From an uncultured Porphyromonadaceae bacterium (lineage in GTDB: Bacteria; Bacteroidota; Bacteroidia; Bacteroidales; Barnesiellaceae_A): a stretch of DNA of 51,606 nucleotides. Shown in pieces: positions 23,487 through 32,359 of this stretch. Every line of letters starts with the position of its first letter. The stretch's first letter is position 1. The position numbers were made by a program, and so were the translations under genes. The notes below the pieces were generated by a model. That model had not been told where the DNA came from, made no database searches, and was given only the letters and a program-made list of their open reading frames with translations. The stretch is from NCBI GenBank assembly GCA_900542255.1, contig UQMR01000007.1, forward strand, positions 1 through 51,606, in the 5' to 3' direction.

Positions 23487-24581
23487 TTATTGAAATTCGG
23501 CGGTTATACGTATCTGTTGCGACGAGTTCGTGGGGTCGTTGCTCACGATGTAAATGTCGCTCAGCAATAGGTTCGAGTGGGCGCGTTTCGGGTCTATCTC
23601 GATGACGAGTTGCGTCGATTGTCCCGGTTTGAGCGTCGTCTTTTTCGGTTTGGCCGTTATGACGGCATTCTCGTTGCGCACTTTGCGGATGACCAGCGGC
23701 GAATAGCCCACATTGGCGATGTAGACGATTTGCTGCACTCTCTTGCTGCCCGTCACGATACCGAAATCTACAATCTTCTTGCCTGTTACCAGGATAGGAG
23801 CCTGGGCTTTCTCTTCGGCGCTCATGCTGTCAAAATCGTCGGTAATCGTAGCCGATACGTTTACGGTATTATAATCGGTCTCCGGGAGCGGTTTGTTGTC
23901 GGCAGTAACCCCGGTCAGGGCAAATTCGTCGCGGCGGTAGCCCCAGTCGTCTATTGCATCGGGGTCGTAAGTAACAACGAGACGGCCCTCTTCGCCGGGC
24001 AGCAGGGTGTCGGGTACCATGCGTACACGGATGTGTCGCGGCGGGTTAGCTGCCGTCGGGCAGAGGGTATCTTGCGAAGCGTTGATAACTTCTATAAATC
24101 CGCTCGATGTTTTACCCTTTACAACCTTCGAGAGGGGTACATGCAACGTTTTCAGTTTCAGGTTCCCTATCTTGTAAGCATACTGCACCGATTGCGGATG
24201 GTCTCCTTTCACCACCTCGCCCGTAATGCGCAGTATGGTACGTTCGGGTTGCGAGTTGGCATACACGTAAATCCCCTTGCTGAAACGCCCCGGTCGCCCT
24301 ATGGCATTATAGGAGACCTTCACAGAGCCTTTGGCTCCCGGAGCCACGGCCGTCTGCGTATATTCCGAAGCCGTGCAGCCGCATGTGGTGCGTACGTTTT
24401 TTATCACCAACGGCTCATTGCCTGTGTTGGTAAACTCAAAATTGTAGCTTACGGTCTCTATCGCCTCGTCGAAGATGCCGAAGTTGTGGCTTCTCTCTTT
24501 AAATTCCATGACCGGTTGTGCCGAGGCTGCGCCCCATGCCAAAGCCGTGCATACCGATACTATGACAAAACTCTTTTTCAT
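23487..24581 (-). CDS. DUF1573 domain secreted protein (long)
   Basis: 364 residues with a signal peptide (MKKSFVIVSVCTALAWGAASAQ). Ig-like DUF1573 domain with MEFKERSHNFGIFDEA and the hallmark VIKNVRTTCGCTASEY, plus a second, more divergent copy near the C-terminus (VDFGIVTGSKRVQQIVYIANVG to TTLKPGQSTQLVIEID). DUF1573 proteins of Bacteroidetes are periplasmic or surface proteins of unknown function. It is the middle gene of DUF1573-DUF1573-meaB, 9 nt from the shorter paralogue. Confidence 0.88.
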   Translation of the reverse strand: MKKSFVIVSVCTALAWGAASAQPVMEFKERSHNFGIFDEAIETVSYNFEFTNTGNEPLVIKNVRTTCGCTASEYTQTAVAPGAKGSVKVSYNAIGRPGRFSKGIYVYANSQPERTILRITGEVVKGDHPQSVQYAYKIGNLKLKTLHVPLSKVVKGKTSSGFIEVINASQDTLCPTAANPPRHIRVRMVPDTLLPGEEGRLVVTYDPDAIDDWGYRRDEFALTGVTADNKPLPETDYNTVNVSATITDDFDSMSAEEKAQAPILVTGKKIVDFGIVTGSKRVQQIVYIANVGYSPLVIRKVRNENAVITAKPKKTTLKPGQSTQLVIEIDPKRAHSNLLLSDIYIVSNDPTNSSQQIRITAEFQ

Positions 24582-24590
24582 AATGCAATC

Positions 24591-24980
24591 TTATTGTTTG
24601 GGGAATACAGCCCCCCTTATGTATAGGCGTGTTTTTTTCTTGCGGGCATTGCTTTTTACGATAATCTCCTTGGCAAACTCGCCGGGATTGCCCTCTGGCG
24701 CGAAGATGATGGAGACTTTCCCCTTTTCGCCCGGTAAGATAGGGGCTTGCGGGAATTGAGCCTCGGTGCACCCGCAGTTGGTATTTATCTCATATATCAC
24801 CAACGGCCCGTCGCCCGTGTTGGTAAAGAGAAAGTCGTGCGACACCTCGCCGCCCTCTTCATCCACCCGGCCGAAGTCGTATAACGGTTCTTCGAAAGTC
24901 AGCTCAGCCTTTCCGGCAGCCGCGGCTGTAACGCATGACATCACGGCAATGCAAAAGAGCCATAATAGTTTTTTTCTCAT
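24591..24980 (-). CDS. DUF1573 domain secreted protein (short)
   Basis: 129 residues from the start at 24980 (MRKKLLWLFCIAVMSCVTAAAAG), which gives a proper signal peptide; an extended start at 25031 overlaps the promoter and is rejected. One DUF1573 domain: LTFEEPLYDFGRVDEEGG, NTNCGCTEAQFP, ILPGEKGKVSIIFAPEGNPGEFAKEI. A paralogue of the next gene. It is first in the operon that continues to meaB. Function unknown. Confidence 0.88.
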   Translation of the reverse strand: MRKKLLWLFCIAVMSCVTAAAAGKAELTFEEPLYDFGRVDEEGGEVSHDFLFTNTGDGPLVIYEINTNCGCTEAQFPQAPILPGEKGKVSIIFAPEGNPGEFAKEIIVKSNARKKKTRLYIRGAVFPKQ

Positions 24981-25002
24981 ACTCTTGCCTGTTACGTTTA
25001 TG

Positions 25003-25032
25003 CAAATGTACAATATATTTCCTTTCACCAAA
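25003..25032 (-). promoter_or_regulatory. Promoter of the DUF1573-meaB operon
   Basis: On the minus strand TTTG (25029-25032), 18 nt, TACATTTG (25003-25010), ending 22 nt before the first ATG. The 25033-25620 stretch beyond is AT-rich and without a confident gene. Confidence 0.75.
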
Positions 25033-25327
25033 GGGTAGAAAGGAGATGCTAAATCATAAAAAGCGATAATAAGACAAATGTTCAGAGCAGATTTGAGTAT
25101 TTTTAACCCGGGCAGCCCAGCCTTGCAATCTCATCCAATGGCTTACATGTGATGTATACTGCCAATCGGTAGTTTATGTGTGAATGACTTAATTTTTGTT
25201 TTTTTTGTGTGGGACTTTCGCTGTCGAACGGATGAAAATATGGATAATTGGGTTTGTGTATCTACAAGATAGTATCTAATTTTAAGTTTTTTTCATCTTT
25301 TATATTCGCGTTTTGAATATAAAATAA

Positions 25328-25419
25328 TATATTTGCGATTATTGATTTAAAAATTTGGAACCATGAGAAACACTCCTTTTTGCAACAGTTTTATGCTTTG
25401 TTTTTTCAACAATGTCTGA
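25328..25419 (+). other. Possible short ORF (18 aa) behind a -7 element
   Basis: TATATTTG (25328-25335) is followed by an ATG at 25363 that opens an 18-codon frame (MRNTPFCNSFMLCFFNNV) ending at TGA 25417-25419. It could be a leader peptide or the start of a decayed gene. Support is weak. Confidence 0.25.
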
Positions 25420-25647
25420 GATGAGAATCACGCCCGGTGGCTCTATCAGAATGTCTGTTAATGATTCTCTCTTTTGGGAACATGATTCTATGCAATTTGT
25501 CATTTCACGTAGAGACAGAGATATACAGGTGAAAAGTGTCGATTCAGAGTCTCGTTTTCTGTGAAAAATGTGTGACAATAATATTCTATACTTGCGCAAA
25601 GGGATTAAAAACATGTATATGGTCTTATAAGATTAATTAGATGGGTT

Positions 25648-27345
25648 ATGAAAAGAACAATTACTATTTCGATGCTCTTGTCGGCGGCCTCGGTTGCGGC
25701 AATCATGGCTGCCGGCGTTATACCTGCACCCACCTTTACCGACTCCAAAGAGTGGGTATATGTAGGCGACGAGCAAGGCGATACGTTGCGGATAAAATGT
25801 GAAGAACCTTGGCATGAGGAGCTTTATCCCGACTATTTTTCTTGGGCAGGCATGGAGCTGAAAGAGACCGATTCGACGGTGAAAATGCTGGCTCCCAATA
25901 TCTATAATGGCGCCTCAGACTTATACGCCCTATTGGGTTTCACGATAGAAGGCGAGGATGTAACCTATTTCGACTATAATTGGCAGCCGGGAGATACTAC
26001 CGTGATATTGTCTGTATATAACGAATGTACCGGTATTTGTTCGCGTGCGTATGGAAAGAGGGTCAAAGTCCTGTCGATAGATAGTGTGGAGATATCGGGC
26101 GAGATGCGCTGCCGGTACAATTTGGAGTCGCAGGGCATAGGCGTAGCTACCGATGCGAAAGGCGGGTCACACAGGTATGACAGGGAAATATTTTCGGGTA
26201 TGGGCACAATCTCTGAGCCCTATTCCGATGCGTGGGTCGAAGGAATAGGCTATATGAAGATAGACCGCGAAGAGTACCGGCTATATACCCTTGCTTACGT
26301 AACAGATGGCGGTGAGGTGATATTCCGTAATACGGTCACCGGCGATGAGCCACAGACATCGGCCGGGCTGAAACCGGCCTTTGCTCAACCTCGGCTTGTA
26401 CAACCGGCAGCAGCCGTTTCTACCGCAGAGGGCGGAACATATGAGCCTACCTTCACGGCTTCCAAAGAGTGGACGTTCGTAGGCGATATAGGCAGCGATA
26501 CGTTGTCGATAAGGTGCGAAGAAGATGCCGGGCATCCCGGATATGTTTCGTGGAACGGCATTACTCTGAGAGAGACAGAGCAAGGCATCGCCCGATACGT
26601 AGGATTGGGGAGTACTTGCACGCAAGCGCTCAATGTCATCTATGCCCGGGGTGAAGGCGAGGAGATTCCCTATTTCAGCTACGCATGGCAACCCGGCAAT
26701 GAGTCGTATTTCAACTATGCCCCCTATGCCGTAGAACCCGACGAAGGGTGTATCTCTCAAATAGCAGTCACCGGCGAGCAGATAGATATCGTTGCGATAG
26801 AGAGTGTTACCGTGGCCGGCGAGCCCCGTCGCAGCTACAAGATAGCCATGAGCGACTTGGCTGGGATGATAAGCGAGGAATACCTCGTCGATAACCTCGA
26901 TTATTATTTTTTGTTGCAAAACGGTTGGCAATATGGTTTCCATATAGAATTGTTGACACTAACCGACCCGTACGAGGCCGAGTGGATAGAAGGCATAGGC
27001 TATACGCGGATGAAGCACGAGGGAAGACCCTATACGCTGTTGTGTGTCACCGACAATGGCAAGGAGATATATCGCAACCCGAGCAGTGAGCTTGTTCCCA
27101 AAGCAGCGCAACAGCACATCGAATTGTGCCGCGATGGCGATAATCTTGCAGCCCTCTTCCCCGAGACAGGCGAGGGGGCAGAGATTGCCGTGTATGACGC
27201 CGCCGGTAGAACGGTGCTGGCTGTACCCTTGCGCGCGGGAGCTACTACCGCAGTGTTGCCTATGGGCGATATGCCGCGAGGTGCATATATCGTTACCCTT
27301 ACCTCGACAGGAGGCCGGCCGATGACGGCCAAGATGGTGTGGTGA
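25648..27345 (+). CDS. Secreted duplicated-domain protein with T9SS-type tail
   Basis: 565 residues. A signal peptide (MKRTITISMLLSAASVAAIMAAG) precedes two copies of an unrecognised domain, residues about 27-230 and 262-470, each opening with PTFT.SKEW..VGD, then a DTL.I.CEE block, and ending with a W.EGIGY motif. The C-terminal part (AEIAVYDAAGRTVLAVPL to GDMPRGAYIVTLTSTGG and KMVW) is a type A sorting-domain-like sequence of the type IX secretion system. The protein is expected on the surface or secreted. Monocistronic, behind a weak -7 element (25587-25594). Domain function unknown. Confidence 0.85.
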   Translation: MKRTITISMLLSAASVAAIMAAGVIPAPTFTDSKEWVYVGDEQGDTLRIKCEEPWHEELYPDYFSWAGMELKETDSTVKMLAPNIYNGASDLYALLGFTIEGEDVTYFDYNWQPGDTTVILSVYNECTGICSRAYGKRVKVLSIDSVEISGEMRCRYNLESQGIGVATDAKGGSHRYDREIFSGMGTISEPYSDAWVEGIGYMKIDREEYRLYTLAYVTDGGEVIFRNTVTGDEPQTSAGLKPAFAQPRLVQPAAAVSTAEGGTYEPTFTASKEWTFVGDIGSDTLSIRCEEDAGHPGYVSWNGITLRETEQGIARYVGLGSTCTQALNVIYARGEGEEIPYFSYAWQPGNESYFNYAPYAVEPDEGCISQIAVTGEQIDIVAIESVTVAGEPRRSYKIAMSDLAGMISEEYLVDNLDYYFLLQNGWQYGFHIELLTLTDPYEAEWIEGIGYTRMKHEGRPYTLLCVTDNGKEIYRNPSSELVPKAAQQHIELCRDGDNLAALFPETGEGAEIAVYDAAGRTVLAVPLRAGATTAVLPMGDMPRGAYIVTLTSTGGRPMTAKMVW

Positions 27346-27467
27346 TGTTATGCAATCCCTCCCGGGGCGGTATGGATTCGGCTGTTGCCGTTGCGGTTTT
27401 ATAACCCAAGCGTGAGGCGCTGTCGTTTGTATTACCTGCACGGGGCAGGATAGAGGTCGCAAAAAAT

Positions 27468-27507
27468 GCGGGGCTGTGACGGAATGAAACTTCCGTCACA
27501 GCCCCGC
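27468..27507 (-). terminator. Terminator of the flavodiiron-DHOD-like operon
   Basis: Perfect 17-bp stem (27468-27484 with 27491-27507) and a T-run on the minus strand. It may also stop the + strand gene upstream. Confidence 0.9.
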
Positions 27508-27532
27508 GTGAATAGGGTAATATGAGTTGTGA

Positions 27533-28726
27533 TTACGATTGCAACAGTTTGGCAGCCATGGCCTCGGCAATGCGACGGCAGTGGTCGGCATCGCACTCTT
27601 TGGGTTCGCCCCACGCCTCGCAAGGTTCGTCAACGACTTCCCATTTGATAGCTTCGGCAAACTCCTTGAAGTGTTTCAGTGCGCCTCCGCCCCAAGTCTT
27701 GTTGGCGAAGAAAGCCACGTAGTGGTTCTTGATACCCATGTGAGTCAGCTCGTTGAGCAGCGTCTCCATCGTGGGATATATGTGGCCGTTGTAGGCGGGG
27801 CTGCCCAAGATGACGCCCTTGTAGCGGAATATATCGTTGATGATATACGACGGATGCGTCTCGGAGGTGTCGTAGATGCGTATGTGGCGTATGCCGGCTG
27901 CACGCAGATAGCGGGCGATGAGGTCGGCCATTTTCTCGGTGTGGCCATACATGGAGCTGAACGCGATTACCACGCCGGGCTCTGTGGCGTAACGGCTCCA
28001 TTTGTCATATTTCTCTACAATGTCGGCGATGTGGCTGCGCCATATAGGTCCGTGGGTGGCGCAGATGGTCTCTATGGGCAGTGCCGCGAGCTTTTTGAGG
28101 GCATTTTGGGCCGGCATGCCATACTTCCCGACGATATTCGAGTAGTATCGGCTTATCTCCTCTTCGAGGTAGTCGAGGTCGAGCTCGTCATCGAATATGC
28201 CTCCGTCGAGTGTGCCGAAAGCGCCGAATATGTCGCCGCTGAAAAGCAGCTTGTCGGCGGCAATATATGTAACCATCGTTTCGGGCCAGTGCAGCATGGG
28301 CGCCATGTAGAAGGTGAGCGAGCGGCTGCCGAGGCATATCTCGCAACCCTCTTTCACCTCCAATGTGCGGCAGTGTGAGCCGTAGTAGTTGTTGAGGATG
28401 GGGAATGTCTTGGCATTGCCCACGAGGGTAATCTCCGGATACCGCGATATGATGGCTTTGATAGAGCCCGAGTGGTCGGGTTCCATGTGATTGATGACAA
28501 GGTACTCGGGCGATGCGCCGTCGCAAAGAGTCTCTATGTTTTCGAGGTAGTCGTTGAGAAAACCTTGCTCGATGGTGTCGATGAGGGCGATTTTCTCATC
28601 TTTTACCACATAAGCATTATATGCGACTCCTTTCGGCAGCGGCCAGTAGTTCTCGAAGCGGTGGGTGCGGCGGTCGTTGGCGCCTACCCACCAGATGTTG
28701 TTTTTTACTTCAATAGCGGTGTTCAT
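27533..28726 (-). CDS. Flavodiiron protein (FprA family A-type flavoprotein)
   Basis: 397 residues. The N-terminal metallo-beta-lactamase domain carries the diiron ligands (VINHMEPDHSGS for H-x-E-x-D-H, GDIFGAFG Asp, CATHGPIW His). The C-terminal flavodoxin domain (about residue 250 on) shows VIAFSSMYGHTEKMADL for FMN and ends with KTWGGGALKHF. Such enzymes reduce O2 to water or NO to N2O in anaerobes. It is 15 nt downstream of a dihydroorotate dehydrogenase-like gene in the same operon. No rubredoxin domain is fused. Confidence 0.93.
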   Translation of the reverse strand: MNTAIEVKNNIWWVGANDRRTHRFENYWPLPKGVAYNAYVVKDEKIALIDTIEQGFLNDYLENIETLCDGASPEYLVINHMEPDHSGSIKAIISRYPEITLVGNAKTFPILNNYYGSHCRTLEVKEGCEICLGSRSLTFYMAPMLHWPETMVTYIAADKLLFSGDIFGAFGTLDGGIFDDELDLDYLEEEISRYYSNIVGKYGMPAQNALKKLAALPIETICATHGPIWRSHIADIVEKYDKWSRYATEPGVVIAFSSMYGHTEKMADLIARYLRAAGIRHIRIYDTSETHPSYIINDIFRYKGVILGSPAYNGHIYPTMETLLNELTHMGIKNHYVAFFANKTWGGGALKHFKEFAEAIKWEVVDEPCEAWGEPKECDADHCRRIAEAMAAKLLQS

Positions 28727-28741
28727 ATAGTAAGGATAGGT

Positions 28742-29719
28742 TTATAGGTGCGAACCGAAATATTTGAGGAACTGCGTGCGTTCCAGACTATCGGCATGCG
28801 CAGGGTCTTTGGCGTTGAGTTTTCCGGCAAAAGAGGCGACAGAGTCGAAGTTGTTTTGGCGCATCCATGCCTCTATCTCGTCGAGGGCCGTTGCAATCCA
28901 CTCGTCACCGTGGCGGTATATGGCGCTGCACACCTCTACGGCGGTAGCTCCGGCCAGGATGGCCTTGACGATGTCTTTGCCGTTTTGTACACCGCCCGAT
29001 ACGGCAATGCTGGCATTCCTTACGGCGGCCGAGGCTATTCCCGTCCAGCGCAAGGCGTTAGAGAGGTCGGCCGGTTCGCTGAAAATATGCCCGGCGGTAT
29101 ATTCCATCTTGTCGATGTCTATATCGGGGTGGTAGAAGCGGTTGAACAAGACTACCGCTGCCGCTCCGTTGGCATAGAGCATGTTGATGAGGCGGATGGG
29201 GTTCGAGAGGTTGTTGCCCAGTTTTATGATGAGGGGCAGGCGAGTCTCTTTGCGGGCGGCTTTGAGAATCTCTATGTGTCGTTGCTCGAAGTCGCCGTAG
29301 GGAGCCTCTATGTCGGTAGAGATACTCATGACGTTGAGTTCAAGGGCATCGGCACCGGCCTCCTCGATGGCTTTGGCAAAATATTCCCATTTGCCCGGTG
29401 TGTTGCAGTTGATGCTGGCAATGACGGGTATGTTGCAGCGTTGTTTGCTCTCTTTGATGAGTGTGATGTATTCGTTGAGTACACCGGCTTGCAGGTATTC
29501 CTGCATGTAGTCGGCCTCTTCGGTATGGGCTCCGGCTTGTGCAAAGTGTTGCGATTCGCGGATGATTTGTTCTTCAAAAACCGATTTGAGTACAATGGCT
29601 GCGGCTCCGGCTTGTGCAAGGCGCGCATTGTTGTCGGCATTGTTGGTAAGCCCGCAACTGCTTACGATAAGAGGATTTCTGAGGGATAATCCTGCAAAAG
29701 AGGTTTTCAGTATTTCCAT
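28742..29719 (-). CDS. Dihydroorotate dehydrogenase-like flavoprotein
   Basis: 325 residues from the start at 29719 (MEILKTSFAGLSLRNPLIVSSCGLT). FMN-binding TIM barrel of the DHOD/PreA superfamily: SINCNTPGKWEYFAKAIEEAGADALELN, LIIKLGNN, IAVSGGVQNGKDIVKAILAGATAVEV. The pyrimidine-pathway pyrD is a relative, but this clade lacks clear substrate assignment. The longer frame upstream (to 29812) is not needed. Co-transcribed with the flavodiiron gene, which suggests an anaerobic redox or oxygen-defence role. Confidence 0.8.
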   Translation of the reverse strand: MEILKTSFAGLSLRNPLIVSSCGLTNNADNNARLAQAGAAAIVLKSVFEEQIIRESQHFAQAGAHTEEADYMQEYLQAGVLNEYITLIKESKQRCNIPVIASINCNTPGKWEYFAKAIEEAGADALELNVMSISTDIEAPYGDFEQRHIEILKAARKETRLPLIIKLGNNLSNPIRLINMLYANGAAAVVLFNRFYHPDIDIDKMEYTAGHIFSEPADLSNALRWTGIASAAVRNASIAVSGGVQNGKDIVKAILAGATAVEVCSAIYRHGDEWIATALDEIEAWMRQNNFDSVASFAGKLNAKDPAHADSLERTQFLKYFGSHL

Positions 29720-29816
29720 AGCGGTAATGATTGAATTTTCGTTTTTATGATAGTGGCAGACTGCCTGCTTGGGCTGCATGCGTAGCCGCAGATTCCTTGC
29801 CCGGCAAGTCAATTTA

Positions 29817-29847
29817 CAAAGATATGTATCTCTTGCGATAAATCAAA
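29817..29847 (-). promoter_or_regulatory. Promoter of the DHOD-like/flavodiiron operon
   Basis: Minus-strand TTTG (29844-29847), 19 nt, TATCTTTG (29817-29824). It lies 98 nt upstream of the chosen ATG. Confidence 0.75.
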
Positions 29848-29875
29848 ATAGGGTGCGTTAAAGAAATTCTTGGCA

Positions 29876-29923
29876 CAAAAAGGACAGGGCTGCGGCGAAT
29901 GGAATATTCACGCACAGCCCTGT
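29876..29923 (-). terminator. Terminator of trxA
   Basis: ACAGGGCTG (29884-29892) pairs with CAGCCCTGT (29915-29923), then T5 on the minus strand (29877-29881). Confidence 0.85.
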
Positions 29924-29970
29924 AAGACGTACATACTTTTGCGCTGCTCGTAAAGCGACGGCGGGCAATC

Positions 29971-30285
29971 TTACAGAAGTGCTTTCACCTTGCTTTCGAG
30001 GGCTGCTTTATTGGTAGAGCCTACATGTTTGTCTACCAATTTGCCATCCTTGAAGAAAAGAAGAGTGGGTATGTTGCGGATGCCGAACTCGGAACTCAGC
30101 TCAGAGTCGTCGTCTACATTATATTTCCCTATGGTAACTTGTCCCTCGTATTGCGTAGCCAGTTCGTCTACGATAGGGGCAATTTGCCTGCAAGGACCAC
30201 ACCATTCTGCCCAAAAGTCTATTACAACGGGTTTCCCCGAGCCGATGAGCTCTTTTGCATTCTCATCTGTAATTTTCAGTGCCAT
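29971..30285 (-). CDS. trxA: Thioredoxin
   Basis: 104 residues, one thioredoxin fold. Active-site WCGPC ([22 protein letters not shown], about residues 21-40), cis-Pro motif IPTLLFF and [16 protein letters not shown] end. Cytoplasmic disulfide reductant for ribonucleotide reductase and peroxiredoxins such as the bcp product in this window. Single gene between its own terminator and a -7 element. Confidence 0.97.
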   Translation of the reverse strand: MALKITDENAKELIGSGKPVVIDFWAEWCGPCRQIAPIVDELATQYEGQVTIGKYNVDDDSELSSEFGIRNIPTLLFFKDGKLVDKHVGSTNKAALESKVKALL

Positions 30286-30330
30286 GATAAGTTATATTTA
30301 TTGTTTATAAAAGCATTTTGTAAAGCGTTA

Positions 30331-30338
30331 CAAAAGTA
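30331..30338 (-). promoter_or_regulatory. -7 element of trxA
   Basis: Minus-strand TACTTTTG, 45 nt upstream of the trxA start. No clean -33 seen. Confidence 0.55.
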
Positions 30339-30567
30339 GCAAATGCCTATATAATAACAAGTGTAGCGGGCGTTAATTTTATATCTTTTCAGAATTTAAT
30401 TCAAAACATACTTCTATTGCCGCCGAATCTGCGGGGTGCCGATATTCCGGTTGTATTTTTGTGATTAGCCGTATCGGATAGGCGTGCGCAGAGTGTTGTC
30501 CTGTCGCATGAGAGCTTGTGAATATCCCGGTGGGAGGGATAAGCAAAAAAAAGTTATAATCGGATTT

Positions 30568-30601
30568 TTGTCGGTAAGAATGTTTAACTTTGTTCCGACA
30601 A
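30568..30601 (+). promoter_or_regulatory. Inverted repeat bracketing the efflux-operon promoter
   Basis: TTGTCGG (30568-30574) and CCGACAA (30595-30601) flank TAACTTTG (30585-30592). The spacer is 20 nt. This suggests a dimeric regulator, perhaps metal-responsive, binding over the promoter; no regulator gene lies in the window next to it. Confidence 0.55.
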
Positions 30602-30615
30602 GACCGATGCGACAC

Positions 30616-31011
30616 ATGAAACGTTATATCGCCATCATATCACTATTGCTGGCCTCTCTGGTAGGGCTGGTGACGATGGTATTGCCGCATCATCATCACG
30701 AAGACGGGCATATCTGCCTGTTGCTCGGGAATAACACCTCGGAAGATACGTCGCACGACACCGATGAGCCGTTGACTTGCAATGACTGCCCTTTGAAGAT
30801 GCAGGCATTGCAGAACACTTCATCGATAAGCTCTCATGGTAACGACCGAGACGGAATGGCGCCGATGATAGCCGTGTTATGGGGCTGCGTGGAGCTGCCC
30901 GAGGTAGACGAGCATTCTATCATACCCTATTATATAGTCCAGGTGCATTGTTGCATGTGCGCAGTGTGTACGCTGTGCGGCTTGCGTGCGCCCCCGGCAT
31001 ACGTGGCATGA
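30616..31011 (+). CDS. His/Cys-rich small exported protein of the efflux operon
   Basis: 131 residues from ATG 30616 (MKRYIAIISLLLASLVGLVTMVLP); a start at 30607 is also possible. After the N-terminal hydrophobic segment comes HHHHEDGHICLL, then TSHDTDEPLTCNDCPLKM and a Cys-containing C-terminus (VHCCMCAVCTLCGL). The His and Cys clusters suggest metal binding in the periplasm. Small proteins of this layout often precede CusA/CzcA-type operons in Bacteroidetes. It probably works as a metal sink or chaperone; no catalytic domain is visible. Confidence 0.7.
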   Translation: MKRYIAIISLLLASLVGLVTMVLPHHHHEDGHICLLLGNNTSEDTSHDTDEPLTCNDCPLKMQALQNTSSISSHGNDRDGMAPMIAVLWGCVELPEVDEHSIIPYYIVQVHCCMCAVCTLCGLRAPPAYVA

Positions 31012-31153
31012 TGCCTGTATAGGCTTTTCCCTGCAAGGGAACATTTCCTGTTTATATCCTTCTTCATTCTGCGATGGCAGCAAAGAGACTTGCGGTGAGA
31101 TATACCGTAGGCTCTATGTCGCGGTGTCGCATATACATAACATTATGATAATT

Positions 31154-32347
31154 ATGAAAAAACATTTTTCCATTATATTGCTTTCGTGCGCTTATCTGTT
31201 GGCCGGATGCGCCGGCAGCGGGCACGAAAATCACGAGCATGGTGTAGCCGAGGAGCAGCACAATCATGCACTCGAAGAACATAATCACGACGAGCATGGC
31301 GGCGAAGTTCACGCCCATGAGCACGAAGGGGCTATTTCGCTGAAACCCGGCGAAGCCGAAGCGATAGGGCTCGCTACCGAAGAGGTACAACCCGGCCATT
31401 TCCGGACCGTCATAAACTGTACGGGCAGCGTGACCGGCGCTCCCGGCGATGAGGTTACGGTGGTGGCATCGCAACCCGGTACGGTACATTATGCCGCCAC
31501 ATGGGTCGAGGGCGAGGCCGTGCAAGCCGGAAGTGAGCTCTTTGCCCTCTCTTCGCGCAATGTGGGAGCAGGCGATGCAGCCGAGCTCGCACGGGTTGCC
31601 TACGAAACGGCAAAAGCCGATTATGACCGGGCTTCGTCGTTGGTAAAAGACAAAATCGTCTCGCAAAAAGAGTATGAGCAGGCCCGTGAGCGTTACGAAC
31701 AAGCCCGGCTGGCATACGAAGCCGTAGGCACAGGTTCAAAGAGCGGTTCTCAGGTAAAAGCTCCCAAGAACGGATATATCACGCAACTGTGGGTGAAAGA
31801 GGGCGACTATGTTGAAGCCGGAGCCCCGTTGGTGACCATTGCGCAAAACAAACGCTTGCAGTTGCGGGCCGAGGTTCCGCAACGCTATTATTCATACTTG
31901 CCGGGCATAACGACAGCCAATTTCGCTACCTCCTACGACGATACCCTGTATGAGCTCGACAAAATGAACGGCAAGCTGCTGTCGTATGGCAGGAATACCG
32001 GCGGAGGCTCATATTACCTGCCGGTCATATTCGATTTCGATAACCGTGCATCTATCGTACCCGGCACCAGTGTCGAGGTATATCTGCTGGGAAAGAGACG
32101 CGAGAACGTCCTGACATTACCGGTAAAAGCACTCACAGAGGAGCAAAGTCTCTTTTTTGTCTACCGGGAGGTCTGTGATAACAGCTTTGAGAAGGTAGAG
32201 GTGAAAGTGGGCGCGAGCGACGGCAGCCGGGTGGAGATACTCGACGGAATAAAACCCGGCGACCGCATCGTGACACAAGGAGTCTATCGCGTGAAGTTAG
32301 CCGCCAACAGCGGCGTTATACCCGAGGGGCATTCGCACAACCATTAA
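31154..32347 (+). CDS. RND efflux membrane fusion protein (CusB/CzcB type)
   Basis: 397 residues from ATG 31154, with a lipobox (LLAGC, about residue 16). The mature N-terminus is very His-rich (HENHEHG, HNHALEEHNHDEHGGEVHAHEHEG), a likely metal-capture tail. Then the adaptor body: lipoyl halves (GSVTGAPGDEVTVVASQPG, VKAPKNGYITQLWVKEGDYVEAG), alpha-hairpin (ARVAYETAKADYDRASSLV to YEQARLAYEAVG), beta barrel and C-terminal GDRIVTQGVYRVKLAANSG. It bridges the inner-membrane pump and outer-membrane channel encoded next. Confidence 0.9.
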   Translation: MKKHFSIILLSCAYLLAGCAGSGHENHEHGVAEEQHNHALEEHNHDEHGGEVHAHEHEGAISLKPGEAEAIGLATEEVQPGHFRTVINCTGSVTGAPGDEVTVVASQPGTVHYAATWVEGEAVQAGSELFALSSRNVGAGDAAELARVAYETAKADYDRASSLVKDKIVSQKEYEQARERYEQARLAYEAVGTGSKSGSQVKAPKNGYITQLWVKEGDYVEAGAPLVTIAQNKRLQLRAEVPQRYYSYLPGITTANFATSYDDTLYELDKMNGKLLSYGRNTGGGSYYLPVIFDFDNRASIVPGTSVEVYLLGKRRENVLTLPVKALTEEQSLFFVYREVCDNSFEKVEVKVGASDGSRVEILDGIKPGDRIVTQGVYRVKLAANSGVIPEGHSHNH

Positions 32348-32359
32348 ACCCGCCATGCC

